A stretch of 64,000 bases of DNA, from assembly GCF_003999875.1 (NCBI RefSeq), contig NZ_RQVJ01000002.1, positions 1 through 64,000 on the forward strand, given 5' to 3'. The DNA is from Veillonella sp. 3310 (GTDB lineage Bacteria; Bacillota; Negativicutes; Veillonellales; Veillonellaceae). Both the position numbers and the translations under genes were made by a program. Under the pieces are notes generated by a model that saw only the letters and a list, made by a program, of their open reading frames with translations, was not told the origin of the DNA and made no database searches. Shown here one piece after another: positions 18,266-26,340 of this stretch. Position 1 is the first letter of the stretch. Each line of letters starts with the position of its first letter.

Positions 18266-19594
18266 ATGTCAGATCATACTCAACTATCGGGGCGAGCCTA
18301 TATTGCTATCGGCCTGATGCTGTTTGCTTTATTTTTTGGGGCAGGTAACTTAATCTTCCCCGCTACCTTAGGTCAACATGCTGGTACTAATGTGTGGTGG
18401 GCTATTTTAGGGTTTATCGTCACTGGTGTAGGCTTGCCATTATTAGGGGTAATGGCCATGGGCTACTCTGGCAGTCGCAATGTACAGAGCTTGGCTAGTC
18501 GTGTGCATCCAGTGTTTGGGGTCTTATTTACATTGGCATTATATATATCTATCGGCCCTGCCTTTGCCATTCCTCGTACGGGAACTGTATCCTATGAAAT
18601 TGCAGTAAAACCATTTTTAGGCGGTACTGCCTCGGATACAGCACAAACCATATTCCTCATTGCTTTCTTCCTATTGACCTTGTGGCTATCTATTAATCCA
18701 CAAAAACTGGTGAATCGCATTGGTAAAGTGTTAACACCAGCCTTGTTAGTGACAATTGTGGTGTTGATTATTAAATCTTTGATTACTCCTTTGGGGAGCT
18801 ACGGTACGCCAACAGAGGCTTACGCTACTAGTGGAACAGCTTTCTTACAAGGGTTCTTAGATGGGTACAACACATTAGATGCATTAGCATCCTTTGTGTT
18901 TGGCATTTTGGTCATCGAATTTGTTACACTTTCAGGGGCACAAACACGTGATGAAATTACACGTGCTACACTGAAAGCTGGCTTAATCGCCGTAGGCTGC
19001 TTGGGCGTGGTGTATATCTTTATTGCTAGCTTGGGCGCTACTAGCGTAGAACAGCTAGGCATCTTAGATACGGGAGCACCTGTATTAGCAGAATCAGCTC
19101 GCTTATTATTCGGCGACTTAGGGGCCATGATCTTGGCAGTCATCGTATTGCTAGCATGCTTGACGACGAGCATTGGACTGGTTACCTCTTGCGCCCAGTA
19201 CTTTAGCACACAATTTGGAGGCTTATCCTATAAAGCCTATGCCGTATTGTTTGTACTGATTTCCATTGGTGTCGGTATGTTTGGATTGAAAACTATCATT
19301 ACAGCAGCCATCCCAGTGTTGATGTTCCTGTATCCATTGGCTATTGTGTTGATCGCCTTGGCATTCTTGGATCCTGTATTTAAAGGGCGTCAATGTGTGT
19401 ATGCATGGACAGTAGGCACAACGTTTATCACAGCTCTTGTATCTGGCTTAGAAACAGCGAAGGTAGACTTGGGGAGCTTAGGACAATTCTTTGCTACACA
19501 AGTGCCAATGCACGGCATTGGTATGGACTGGGTTGTATTCGGTGGCGTAGGATTCGTGATTGGACTCATACATCGGGCGTTGGTGAAAGCCTAA
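18266..19594 (+). CDS. brnQ: Branched-chain amino acid transporter
   Basis: Cation-coupled importer of leucine, isoleucine and valine (LIVCS family) in the inner membrane. It has about 12 hydrophobic segments over 442 residues and the family hallmark FALFFGAGNLIFPATLGQHAG near the start. GPAFAIPRTGTVSYE and LTTSIGLVTSCAQYF are also typical. The ATG at 18266 has AAAGGAG seven bases upstream; an ATG at 18245 would include that site in the coding region. No T-box or other leader is visible here, unlike the leu operon. Confidence 0.93.
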   Translation: MSDHTQLSGRAYIAIGLMLFALFFGAGNLIFPATLGQHAGTNVWWAILGFIVTGVGLPLLGVMAMGYSGSRNVQSLASRVHPVFGVLFTLALYISIGPAFAIPRTGTVSYEIAVKPFLGGTASDTAQTIFLIAFFLLTLWLSINPQKLVNRIGKVLTPALLVTIVVLIIKSLITPLGSYGTPTEAYATSGTAFLQGFLDGYNTLDALASFVFGILVIEFVTLSGAQTRDEITRATLKAGLIAVGCLGVVYIFIASLGATSVEQLGILDTGAPVLAESARLLFGDLGAMILAVIVLLACLTTSIGLVTSCAQYFSTQFGGLSYKAYAVLFVLISIGVGMFGLKTIITAAIPVLMFLYPLAIVLIALAFLDPVFKGRQCVYAWTVGTTFITALVSGLETAKVDLGSLGQFFATQVPMHGIGMDWVVFGGVGFVIGLIHRALVKA

Positions 19595-19643
19595 ACAATT
19601 GCATCATATCTGATATAATTACATATATAATAAGGTATCTATT

Positions 19644-19701
19644 AAAAGGTCTTCTTTAGAATTAGGTTTATAGAATCTAAGAGTATAAAGAAGACCTTTT
19701 T
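19644..19701 (+). terminator. Terminator after brnQ
   Basis: A long stem, AAAAGGTCTTCTTTA against TAAAGAAGACCTTTTT, with a smaller paired segment inside the loop, ending in TTTTT. Confidence 0.85.
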
Positions 19702-19768
19702 GCATGTGTTTTTTATGCATACAAAACGTTAAAAATGTTGACGGGGAAAATGAGTGTTATAGGACAAC

Positions 19769-19820
19769 ATGAGTTGGTTTTAATAGCAATGAACTTAGTT
19801 AAGTACTAAGTTTATTGAAT
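19769..19820. repeat. 52-bp dispersed intergenic repeat, copy 1
   Basis: ATGAGTTGGTTTTAATAG followed by a partly palindromic block (ACTTAG..CTAAGT) and TTTATTGAAT. A copy with a few substitutions lies at 30134-30185. Both copies sit just downstream of a terminator. Confidence 0.7.
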
Positions 19821-19855
19821 TATAAAATTGAAACATATAGATTGATAGAGAAAAC

Positions 19856-19895
19856 AAAAAGCTACACAGTAGAATATATCTACGTGTAGCTTTTA
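19856..19895 (-). terminator. Terminator of nrdB
   Basis: AAAGCTACAC and GTGTAGCTTT arms; on the minus strand the stem is followed by a T-rich run (TTTTTGTTTTC). It lies 24 bases past the nrdB stop. Confidence 0.8.
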
Positions 19896-19918
19896 TGTAT
19901 ATAACCTTATAGGCATTA

Positions 19919-20947
19919 TTACTCCAAATCATCGAAATCGAAGGCAGCAGCTTTTGTATAGTTTGTAACTTTCGCTTCAAAGAAGTCAGTTTTTGTGCTG
20001 TTCAAGTTGGAGAAACTTTCAATCCAAGCCATAGGGTTTTCCTTGATGTCTGGATATAACGGTTGCAAGCCGATGGAATCAGCACGTTGGTTCGCTAAGT
20101 ATTTGATGTAGCGTTCGATCAATGTGTTGTTGATGCCCAAGATTTTGTCATCAGTGATGTATTGGCCCCAAGCAATTTCATTTTCAGTACCTTCACGAAG
20201 CATTTGTGTTAACTCAGCTTCTAGTTCAGCAGTGAATAATTCAGGGCGCTCGATGCGAAGTTCACGGATAATATTTTGGAACAATACTAAGTGAGTTACT
20301 TCGTCACGATTGATATATTTGAAGATTGTGGAAGTAGCCGTCATTTTACCTTGGCGAGCCAATGTGTAGAAGAAGCTAAATCCAGAGTAGAAATAAATGC
20401 CTTCTAAAATATAGTTGGCCATGATAGTGCGGATTAAATTGTGCTCCGATGGCTCATCACTGAAGCGTTGGTAAATGTCGGCGATGAAGCGGTTACGAGC
20501 CAATAAATGCTCGTCTGTACGCCACTCATCATAAATGCGGTCACGAGTAATTGGATTCGTTACCGTATCCAAAATGTAAGAATAGGATTGAGCGTGGATT
20601 TCTTCTTGGAATGCTTGGATATTCAATAAAGAAGCCACTTCAGATGCCGTAATATAACGGCTCAAGTTTGGCAAGTTTTCGCTTTGAATAGAGTCCAAGA
20701 AATTTAAGAAAGAAATAATCTTATCGAAAGCACGGCGCTCGCTATCTGTTAAATACGGGAATTGCTTAATATCTTCGTTCAAAGAAATTTCTTCGGGAAT
20801 CCAGAAATTGTTCAGCATCGTGCGATACAATGTATTCGCCCAATCGTACTTAATACGATTCCATTCCCGTAAATTCGTCGTATTACCGCCCACCATACTT
20901 TGCGTGCCGCGGTCACCATGTTCATTAAAAATCAGTTTCTTTTCCAT
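19919..20947 (-). CDS. nrdB: Ribonucleotide reductase beta subunit, class Ia
   Basis: Supplies the di-iron/tyrosyl radical for ribonucleotide reduction with NrdA. Of 342 residues, the segments FLDSIQSENLPN, FQEEIHAQSYSYIL and NRDEVTHLVLFQNI carry the expected iron ligands. The radical tyrosine follows the E-x2-H motif by four residues, as in class Ia proteins. The start MEKKLIFNEHGDRGT at 20947 was chosen because upstream sequence is not protein-like. It has its own promoter (21054-21083) because nrdA lies more than 2.2 kb upstream across inserted genes. No nrdI is seen. Confidence 0.93.
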   Translation of the reverse strand: MEKKLIFNEHGDRGTQSMVGGNTTNLREWNRIKYDWANTLYRTMLNNFWIPEEISLNEDIKQFPYLTDSERRAFDKIISFLNFLDSIQSENLPNLSRYITASEVASLLNIQAFQEEIHAQSYSYILDTVTNPITRDRIYDEWRTDEHLLARNRFIADIYQRFSDEPSEHNLIRTIMANYILEGIYFYSGFSFFYTLARQGKMTATSTIFKYINRDEVTHLVLFQNIIRELRIERPELFTAELEAELTQMLREGTENEIAWGQYITDDKILGINNTLIERYIKYLANQRADSIGLQPLYPDIKENPMAWIESFSNLNSTKTDFFEAKVTNYTKAAAFDFDDLE

Positions 20948-21053
20948 GAAAGTTGATCCTACCTTATCTATAATCAAAATATGTATATAAATTATTATGA
21001 AAGCCTGGATATGATGCATGCTTTCATAGAGATGTAGATGCATACTACCCTCT

Positions 21054-21083
21054 ATTATACTAAAAAGGTGGAGAAAATGGCAA
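21054..21083 (-). promoter_or_regulatory. Promoter of nrdB
   Basis: On the minus strand, TTGCCA (21083-21078), an 18-base spacer and TATAAT (21059-21054). The leader of about 100 bases contains GCATGCAT-type inverted repeats that could fold. Confidence 0.6.
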
Positions 21084-21084
21084 T

Positions 21085-21120
21085 CAAAAAGCACAGGAGT
21101 ACCAGTCCTGTGCTTTTTTG
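21085..21120. terminator. Bidirectional terminator between nrdB and the DUF4143 ATPase gene
   Basis: AAAAAGCACAGGA and TCCTGTGCTTTTTT arms around GTACCAG. It ends minus-strand transcription from the ATPase gene just before the nrdB promoter. The remaining AT-rich sequence to 21289 holds no other clear feature. Confidence 0.8.
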
Positions 21121-21289
21121 TGTACCCTACGCTAGAATACGTTTCCTGTTAATTTAGTACGCTTTTATTGTAGCACGATAGTAGAGAAATAGGAAAAGTA
21201 ATTGTTGTTGGTAGTAGTATACAGCAAAAAATAAAAAGTGGGAAAATAAGTCGCAAGAGATTTCTGTATACTTTATTCTAATATACGTT

Positions 21290-22501
21290 TTATACTTCCG
21301 TATTCTCCAACAAAAAATCAACTACATGTTTGTGAACAATTCCATCCTGGCTAAAGTCAACGGTATCCATGGAGAGAACAAACTTAGGGTAATTATCTTG
21401 TACATGAGCATAGACGCCAAATTCACGTTGTCGTGTGGCTTCTGTTTCCATGAGATAGGACACTTGATAGTATATTCGTTCTTTATCTTTAGTGGCGATA
21501 AAGTCGATTTCCATATCTTTTACTTTCCCAATTTCTACGGTATATCCTCTAGAAATCAGCTCAATATATACGATATTTTCCAGGGCTCTTTCAATATCTT
21601 TCGTATTAGAATACCCCTTAGCAGCCCGAAATCCATGATCCGTAAGGTAATATTTTTCATCGATTTTAAGATTTTTTTTACCGACCGTATCGAATCTAGA
21701 CACCTTTTTCAGGATGAAAGCTTGCTGACAATAGTCTAAATAATTCAGGATAGTATCAATAGAAACATCCCGATGCTCGCTCTTTAAATACTTTTTAATA
21801 CTAGTTGCCGAAACAGGGGACCCTATATTTTGTATAGTAAATGATAGGATTCGATTGAAAATATCTACACCGCGAATCTTATTGTGTGTTAACACGTCTT
21901 TAATCAAAACCGTATGATACACATCATTTAGATATTTATAACTACTATTTTCTTCTAAGTTAAAGTATTTTAAGGTAGGCATGCCACCTAATTGGATGAA
22001 TTTAGTGAATAGATCTTCCTTACTCAGGTGTTTCTCCTGAAATACTTCTATAAACTCATCAAATGTAAATGGTTGTATTTCAAACTCTACATATCTGCCA
22101 GCAAGAAGTGTAGCAAGCTCGCCAGAGATTAAGGAGGAATTGGAGCCAGTAATATAGATATCACAATCTCTATCAACACGCAGACCATTTACAACTTTTT
22201 CCCAATCTTGGACCAATTGTATCTCGTCAAAAAAATAGTAGAGTTTTCCATCCAAGTGTTTCGTTGTTTCTATGAGATGCTTAGCTAGTAGTGCTGCAGT
22301 GTTTATCTCTAAAAATTCTAAGGATTCAAAATTAATATAAATTTTTTGTTCATCAGGTACTTCCTGCAAGATAGTATTTTTAATGATTGTTAATAAAGTA
22401 GACTTCCCCACACGACGCATACCTGTGAGAATTTTAATCACTGGTTTATCAATAAATGGTTCTATTTGTGCCAAGTACTTAGGGCGTTTAATATATTCCA
22501 C
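21290..22501 (-). CDS. AAA-type ATPase with DUF4143 domain
   Basis: 403 residues. The N-terminal ATPase has Walker A GMRRVGKST (about residues 27-35), Walker B YYFFDEIQ and a sensor-like ITGSNSSL. The C-terminal half fits the DUF4143 (nuclease-like fold) domain. Such proteins are common, often accessory, and their role is poorly known. The GTG at 22501 is chosen because GAGGTG lies seven bases upstream and the family start VEYIKRPKYL follows; an ATG further upstream would run through the operator array. The gene sits between nrdA and nrdB as an apparent insertion, next to a toxin-antitoxin-like locus, and has a striking promoter region with four phased palindromes. Confidence 0.85.
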   Translation of the reverse strand: MEYIKRPKYLAQIEPFIDKPVIKILTGMRRVGKSTLLTIIKNTILQEVPDEQKIYINFESLEFLEINTAALLAKHLIETTKHLDGKLYYFFDEIQLVQDWEKVVNGLRVDRDCDIYITGSNSSLISGELATLLAGRYVEFEIQPFTFDEFIEVFQEKHLSKEDLFTKFIQLGGMPTLKYFNLEENSSYKYLNDVYHTVLIKDVLTHNKIRGVDIFNRILSFTIQNIGSPVSATSIKKYLKSEHRDVSIDTILNYLDYCQQAFILKKVSRFDTVGKKNLKIDEKYYLTDHGFRAAKGYSNTKDIERALENIVYIELISRGYTVEIGKVKDMEIDFIATKDKERIYYQVSYLMETEATRQREFGVYAHVQDNYPKFVLSMDTVDFSQDGIVHKHVVDFLLENTEV

Positions 22502-22522
22502 GGCTAACACCTCACTTTCATT

Positions 22523-22662
22523 GATTCTATTATACTCGAAATAGATGTATATTCCAACAGTGATTTCGACTATACTCGAAATCATTAGAATTTATATATA
22601 TAATTTCGAGTATAGTCGAAATTATTAGTAGATATTAGCGTAAGTTCGATTATAGTCGACAT
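22523..22662. promoter_or_regulatory. Four 20-bp palindromes at exact 40-bp spacing over the ATPase promoter
   Basis: Sites at 22523-22542, 22563-22582, 22603-22622 and 22643-22662 have centres at 22532.5, 22572.5, 22612.5 and 22652.5. The two middle sites are nearly perfect: ATTTCGACTATACTCGAAAT and ATTTCGAGTATAGTCGAAAT. The outer two are degenerate. On the minus strand the nearest site contains the -10 (TATAAT, 22534-22529), with TTGGAA at 22557-22552 as -35 and a 17-base spacer. This looks like an operator array controlling the DUF4143 ATPase gene. Confidence 0.75.
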
Positions 22663-22718
22663 CTGTAGGAGTTTCATGATATAAAATGCCTAAAATATCA
22701 ACATATCGTAAATATTTG

Positions 22719-22727
22719 TGATATAAT
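22719..22727 (+). promoter_or_regulatory. Promoter of toxin-like locus A
   Basis: Extended -10 TGATATAAT at 22719-22727. The mRNA would start near 22734, just before the conserved leader GTCATCAACGTG..TTGGGCTCATCTCTTCC. Confidence 0.65.
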
Positions 22728-22794
22728 AAAGATAAAGAAGCGTCATCAACGTGAGTTGGGCTCATCTCTTCCTACGATGGGAGGAGGTGATACT

Positions 22795-22872
22795 ATGACG
22801 AAATACGAAAAAATCAGCTTGATTATTTCTATTTTATTATTAGTAGTTAACATTATTGCTTTATATAAATAA
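22795..22872 (+). CDS. Small hydrophobic toxin-like peptide, locus A
   Basis: 25 residues, starting MTKYEKISLIISI and ending NIIALYK: a short polar start, one membrane-spanning segment and a lysine end. This matches the pattern of type I toxins of the TxpA/BsrG and holin-like toxin group. A very strong GGGAGGAGGTG lies five bases before the ATG. That site can be masked by the upstream CTTCC of the leader (CTTCC-TACGAT-GGGAG). A paralogue with the same first 13 residues is at 52976. Membrane-active toxin function is inferred from form and context. Confidence 0.75.
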   Translation: MTKYEKISLIISILLLVVNIIALYK

Positions 22873-22874
22873 TG

Positions 22875-22989
22875 AAAACGCCTAACGTAAAGAGGTATCT
22901 CACCACCTCAACACGTTAGGCCATTTCATTTCACCGTTTTTTTGAGATGAGCCTAACGCCACAACACGTTGATGGCTCTTCTTGTTTCT
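22875..22989 (-). ncRNA. Predicted antisense antitoxin RNA, locus A
   Basis: Minus-strand extended -10 TGGTATACT (23004-22996) predicts a start near 22989. The RNA begins with GAAGAGCCATCAACGTG..CGTTAGGCTCATCTC, nearly the same as the toxin mRNA leader. It ends in the shared GCCTAACG/CGTTAGGC terminator (22880-22921), so it overlaps the 3' end of the toxin mRNA. The CGTTAGGC of its first hairpin can also pair with the GCCTAACG arm of the terminator, giving two alternative folds. Confidence 0.65.
22880..22921. terminator. Shared bidirectional terminator, locus A
   Basis: GCCTAACG and CGTTAGGC arms with an inner GAGGT/ACCTC stem. The loop side contains CACCACCTC, complementary to the toxin ribosome site. 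Confidence 0.75.
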
Positions 22990-23100
22990 ATGTCAAGTAT
23001 ACCATAGTTACTTACAGAATACAAATCCGCCCCTCCCCGAAATAACGACGTCGTTCCGACTACATCTTTGGCGGGGGATTTATCTAATTTGAAATATATC

Positions 23101-23169
23101 AAAAGAGCACGGTGTGCTCCGAACAAACATTATGAAATACCGTTTGAGAGGAGCATGCCGTGCTCTTTT
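23101..23169. repeat. Dispersed hairpin repeat, copy 1
   Basis: Arms AAAGAGCACGG and CCGTGCTCTTT enclose a conserved inner segment, read on the minus strand as AAACGGTATTTCATAATGTTT. Copies lie at 52717-52784 and 53321-53390. An additional outer inverted repeat, ATCTTTGGCGGGG (23064-23076) and CCCCGCCAAAGAT (23185-23197), flanks this copy. It lies directly downstream of nrdA and probably acts as its terminator. Confidence 0.8.
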
Positions 23170-23196
23170 ATTGATTACATATAACCCCGCCAAAGA

Positions 23197-25479
23197 TTAG
23201 GAGGAACAACTAGTGCATTCATCCATTTCTAAGGATTGGTTACGGATATAGTAAATTGTTTTAATGCCTTGTTTATAGGCTTCCACATATAAATCTAGAA
23301 TTTCTTTTGCTTTCATTTGTGGCGTAATATACAAGTTGAAAGACTGCGCTTGGTCGATATGGCGTTGGCGGATACCGCAGGCTTTAATAGACCATTGTTG
23401 ATCGATAGTATGTGCTTCTTTGTAGAACCACATCGTTTCATTGCTCAAATCAGGCGCTGTTTTCGGAGTGAAGCTACCTTTTTTCTCTTCGATGAAGAAT
23501 TTTTTGAATATTGGGTCAATGCCAGCTGTGGTATTAGCAATATTGGATGTGCTGCCTGTCGGTGCGATAGCCATTAAGTAACCGTTACGGATACCATATT
23601 TGGCTACGTCAGCTTTCAGTTGTTGCCATCTTTCAGAGGTATAACCACGGCGTTCAAAATATTCTCCAGTTTCCCATTGAGACCCTTTGAAAGCAGGATA
23701 CGCTCCTTTTTCTTTTGCTAATTCCATGGATGCCTTGATGGCAGCATAGGCAATATTTTCAAACAATGTATCAGCGATTTCCAAGTGTGCATCACTTTCC
23801 CATTGTACTTTATGTTTCACCAAATAGTGGTGGTAACCGCTAGTGCCAAGCCCGATAGCGCGATATTTTTCGCTAGTCACACGAGTTTCAGGCACAGGGA
23901 ATTGGTTGATGGTGATAACATTATCCAACATACGCACCTGTAAAGCGATGTTTTCTTCCAATTCTTCGTCAGAGGTTTGGCCTAGGTTGATAGAGTTCAA
24001 ATTACACGTTACCATGTCCCCCGCTTTCGTGCGAGTCACGATGGAACCATCGTCTTGGATAATCTCTTCATCTAAATCAGTGAACCCAACGTTTTGTGCG
24101 ATTTCATGGCACAAGTTGGACGCATAAATCATACCCGCATGTTTATTAGGGTTCGCACGGTTTGTCGTATCTCGGAAGAAGATAAACGGTGTACCTGTTT
24201 CTACAGCGGAACGCATGATTTTTTTCATCATATCCAAGGCGCTTACTTCGATGCCGTGTAAATCTGGACTAGCTTCACAAGCTAAATATTTTTCTGTGAA
24301 AGCTTTATTCGTATCGTCATCGTAATAGTCTTCTAATTGAAAGCCCATCACACGAGATACTTCATGTGGATCGAATAATGTGAAGTGCTCACGGTTGATA
24401 ACACGTTCCATGAAAATATCTGGCACAGATAGAGCAGGGAAGATGTCATGCGCTTTACGGCGATCGTCACCATTGTTCGTACGAAGCTCAACGAATTCGT
24501 AGAAGTCTTTATGCCATACATCAAGTGTTACCGTAGCGCCACCTTTGCGTTTCCCCAATTGGTCTACCGCAACGGCTGTATCGTTGTATAAACGAATCCA
24601 AGGGATAACGCCGCCAGAGGAGTTTTTATAGCCACGAATATCGGAGTTCAAGGCGCGCACTTTACCAAGATAAATACCAAGAGCGCCACCATGTTTAGAC
24701 ACACGAGAGAACTTCGCATTCACGTCGTAAATGGACCATAGATTATCTTCCACACCAGAGATAAAGCAAGAGCTTAGTTGATGGAATGGTGTACCTGCAT
24801 TTGCCAATGTTGGAGTAGCAGTGGTCATTTTTAACTCGCTCATTAAGTCATAGAATTTTTTGGCGTAGTAGACCTTTTTGTCGCCTTCAATGACAGCTAA
24901 ATGCATAGCGATAGCCATGAAACGTTCTTGAGGAAGTTCAAAAATTTCCTTGTTGAACCCTTTCACTAAATAGCGGTCTGCTAATAACTTAATACCTTCA
25001 TAGTTAAATAAGTAATCACGTTTTGGTTTGATATAGTCGCCTAGTTCTTCTAATTCAGCTTCTGTATATTGTGTTAAGAAGAAGTCTGCATAGCGACCAG
25101 CATCCACCAATGTTTTCACCAAATTAGTGAAGTTACCATAGCCGAAGGCTTTGTATTTGCGGTTGATAGCAGCTTCTTTGTACAAATCGAATAAGTATAG
25201 ACGAGCTGCCACGAACTGCCAATCTTGGTTCATGCGGTTTACCATGTTGCCGAACCCATCGTCTACCTTTTGGATGACTTTCTCGATGGCAGTTTGAACA
25301 AGGGTTTGTTGAATTTGTTTTGTAGTCATACCGTCTACGAATTGTAATTTACAATCCATTTCTAGTTCGATAGGATCACAAGAATCTAGGCCTAAACAAG
25401 CAAAGGCAACCATTTTCTTCGTTTTTTCTACCGATAATGGCTCATAATGGCCATCCCGTTTCTTGATCATAATGCTCAT
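23197..25479 (-). CDS. nrdA: Ribonucleotide reductase alpha subunit, class Ia
   Basis: Catalytic subunit that reduces ribonucleoside diphosphates. An N-terminal ATP-cone (IKKRDGHYEPLSVEKTKKMV) for dATP/ATP control is present. Catalytic segments include PTLANAGTPFHQLSSCF, GGALGIYLGKVRAL, CNLNSINLG and APTGSTSNIANTTAGIDP. The redox cysteines are in the C-terminal ECTSCSS tail. The length of 760 residues is normal. AGGAGA lies six bases before the ATG. It is normally followed directly by nrdB, but here the partner is 2.25 kb downstream. A long leader with a palindrome and a hairpin suggests regulation. Confidence 0.95.
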   Translation of the reverse strand: MSIMIKKRDGHYEPLSVEKTKKMVAFACLGLDSCDPIELEMDCKLQFVDGMTTKQIQQTLVQTAIEKVIQKVDDGFGNMVNRMNQDWQFVAARLYLFDLYKEAAINRKYKAFGYGNFTNLVKTLVDAGRYADFFLTQYTEAELEELGDYIKPKRDYLFNYEGIKLLADRYLVKGFNKEIFELPQERFMAIAMHLAVIEGDKKVYYAKKFYDLMSELKMTTATPTLANAGTPFHQLSSCFISGVEDNLWSIYDVNAKFSRVSKHGGALGIYLGKVRALNSDIRGYKNSSGGVIPWIRLYNDTAVAVDQLGKRKGGATVTLDVWHKDFYEFVELRTNNGDDRRKAHDIFPALSVPDIFMERVINREHFTLFDPHEVSRVMGFQLEDYYDDDTNKAFTEKYLACEASPDLHGIEVSALDMMKKIMRSAVETGTPFIFFRDTTNRANPNKHAGMIYASNLCHEIAQNVGFTDLDEEIIQDDGSIVTRTKAGDMVTCNLNSINLGQTSDEELEENIALQVRMLDNVITINQFPVPETRVTSEKYRAIGLGTSGYHHYLVKHKVQWESDAHLEIADTLFENIAYAAIKASMELAKEKGAYPAFKGSQWETGEYFERRGYTSERWQQLKADVAKYGIRNGYLMAIAPTGSTSNIANTTAGIDPIFKKFFIEEKKGSFTPKTAPDLSNETMWFYKEAHTIDQQWSIKACGIRQRHIDQAQSFNLYITPQMKAKEILDLYVEAYKQGIKTIYYIRNQSLEMDECTSCSS

Positions 25480-25532
25480 GAGTGTCTCCTTTTTCTGACG
25501 ATGTCGTTTTTGTATTCATTGTAAAGAGTATG

Positions 25533-25553
25533 CACATATATTGAATATATGTG
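25533..25553. promoter_or_regulatory. Perfect palindrome upstream of nrdA, possible NrdR-type box
   Basis: CACATATATT and AATATATGTG are perfect inverse repeats around a single G. The ACA..ATAT..TGT form resembles NrdR boxes, but it lies in the transcribed leader, about 54 bases before the nrdA start. Confidence 0.5.
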
Positions 25554-25599
25554 AAAGTATATCCGGCTAACATATGTATTAGGCCTTGACCATAAAAGG

Positions 25600-25628
25600 A
25601 CTCCCATTTACAACGTGTAAATGAGAGT
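25600..25628 (-). terminator. Attenuator-like hairpin in the nrdA leader
   Basis: On the minus strand ACTCTCATTTAC pairs over 12 bp with GTAAATGGGAGT around a five-base loop, followed by CCTTTTA. It lies between the nrdA promoter and the gene, so it may end some transcripts early. Confidence 0.5.
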
Positions 25629-25706
25629 GCATAGATATGTTTTCACACGGACTCAATATCAATATATTGTATAGCGATGAAGCACTTTGGCACAACATCT
25701 TCTAAA

Positions 25707-25735
25707 ATTATACTATAGGAGTCGTTTTTTCACAA
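25707..25735 (-). promoter_or_regulatory. Promoter of nrdA
   Basis: On the minus strand, TTGTGA (25735-25730), a 17-base spacer and TATAAT (25712-25707). This gives a leader of about 220 bases. Confidence 0.6.
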
Positions 25736-25740
25736 CGCTC

Positions 25741-26340
25741 TCAGCATGTCAAAAATGCATACCATAATGAGGAAAAAATACTTTACAAAATATAGTGAGT
25801 AAAAATGTGCTGATCTTATATAACCTAAGTATGGGGAGGGATATAGGCTACTGATAGAAACTAGTTAAAGGATTAAACAACACGTCCAATTAGAGAGTAT
25901 CATCAGTGAATGAGAGGGGAGATAGTGATTAGAGGGGGGGAAGAAGATGGAAAAAAATAGATATGACTTGTATGTGATATGTGATAAAAATCAATATATT
26001 GTATTATAAATTTAAGTCATATTATTAATGCTAAAAAAGTATAAATAGATATGAAAAAAATTAATGAGAAAAAATATCACATAGAAAAAAGAAAACCTTT
26101 TAAAAGCATTTTACTAATGCGTTTTGGAAGTAAAATTTAATAATGACAAAAAATTATAAAACCTAAAAAATTGTGTAATAATAAGATAATTGAGGGAAAG
26201 ATAAAAGTACACTGTATAAGTATAAATTGCATGGAAATTAGCTTGAAATAATAGTATTGTTATATACTTATATAAAACCTATGAAAAACGTTATCAAAAC
26301 CGCTTAATCCCTTGTAAAAAAGGGGTTTTTAAGGGGGTGG
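25741..26340. other. AT-rich intergenic region with no gene seen
   Basis: About 600 bases between the divergent nrdA and frdA promoters. The plus strand is purine-rich around 25912-25954 (GAGAGGGG and GGGGGGG tracts) and otherwise very AT-rich. A small hairpin, CCCTT-GTAAAAA-AGGGG with a T run after it, lies near 26309-26330. I see no open reading frame with a ribosome site and no known RNA family. Confidence 0.5.

Noticed and set aside
19644-19701. Possible amino acid riboswitch or T-box for brnQ
   Set aside because: The structure lies after the gene and is a simple terminator; no T-box core is present before brnQ.
22523-22662. Phased palindromes as a CRISPR array or plasmid iterons
   Set aside because: Only four sites, palindromic rather than directly repeated, with short AT-rich intervals and overlapping a promoter; no replication initiator gene nearby.
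25912-25954. Purine-rich G tracts as a possible G-quadruplex or replication origin
   Set aside because: Only one long G run, no DnaA-box cluster and no origin-type genes nearby.
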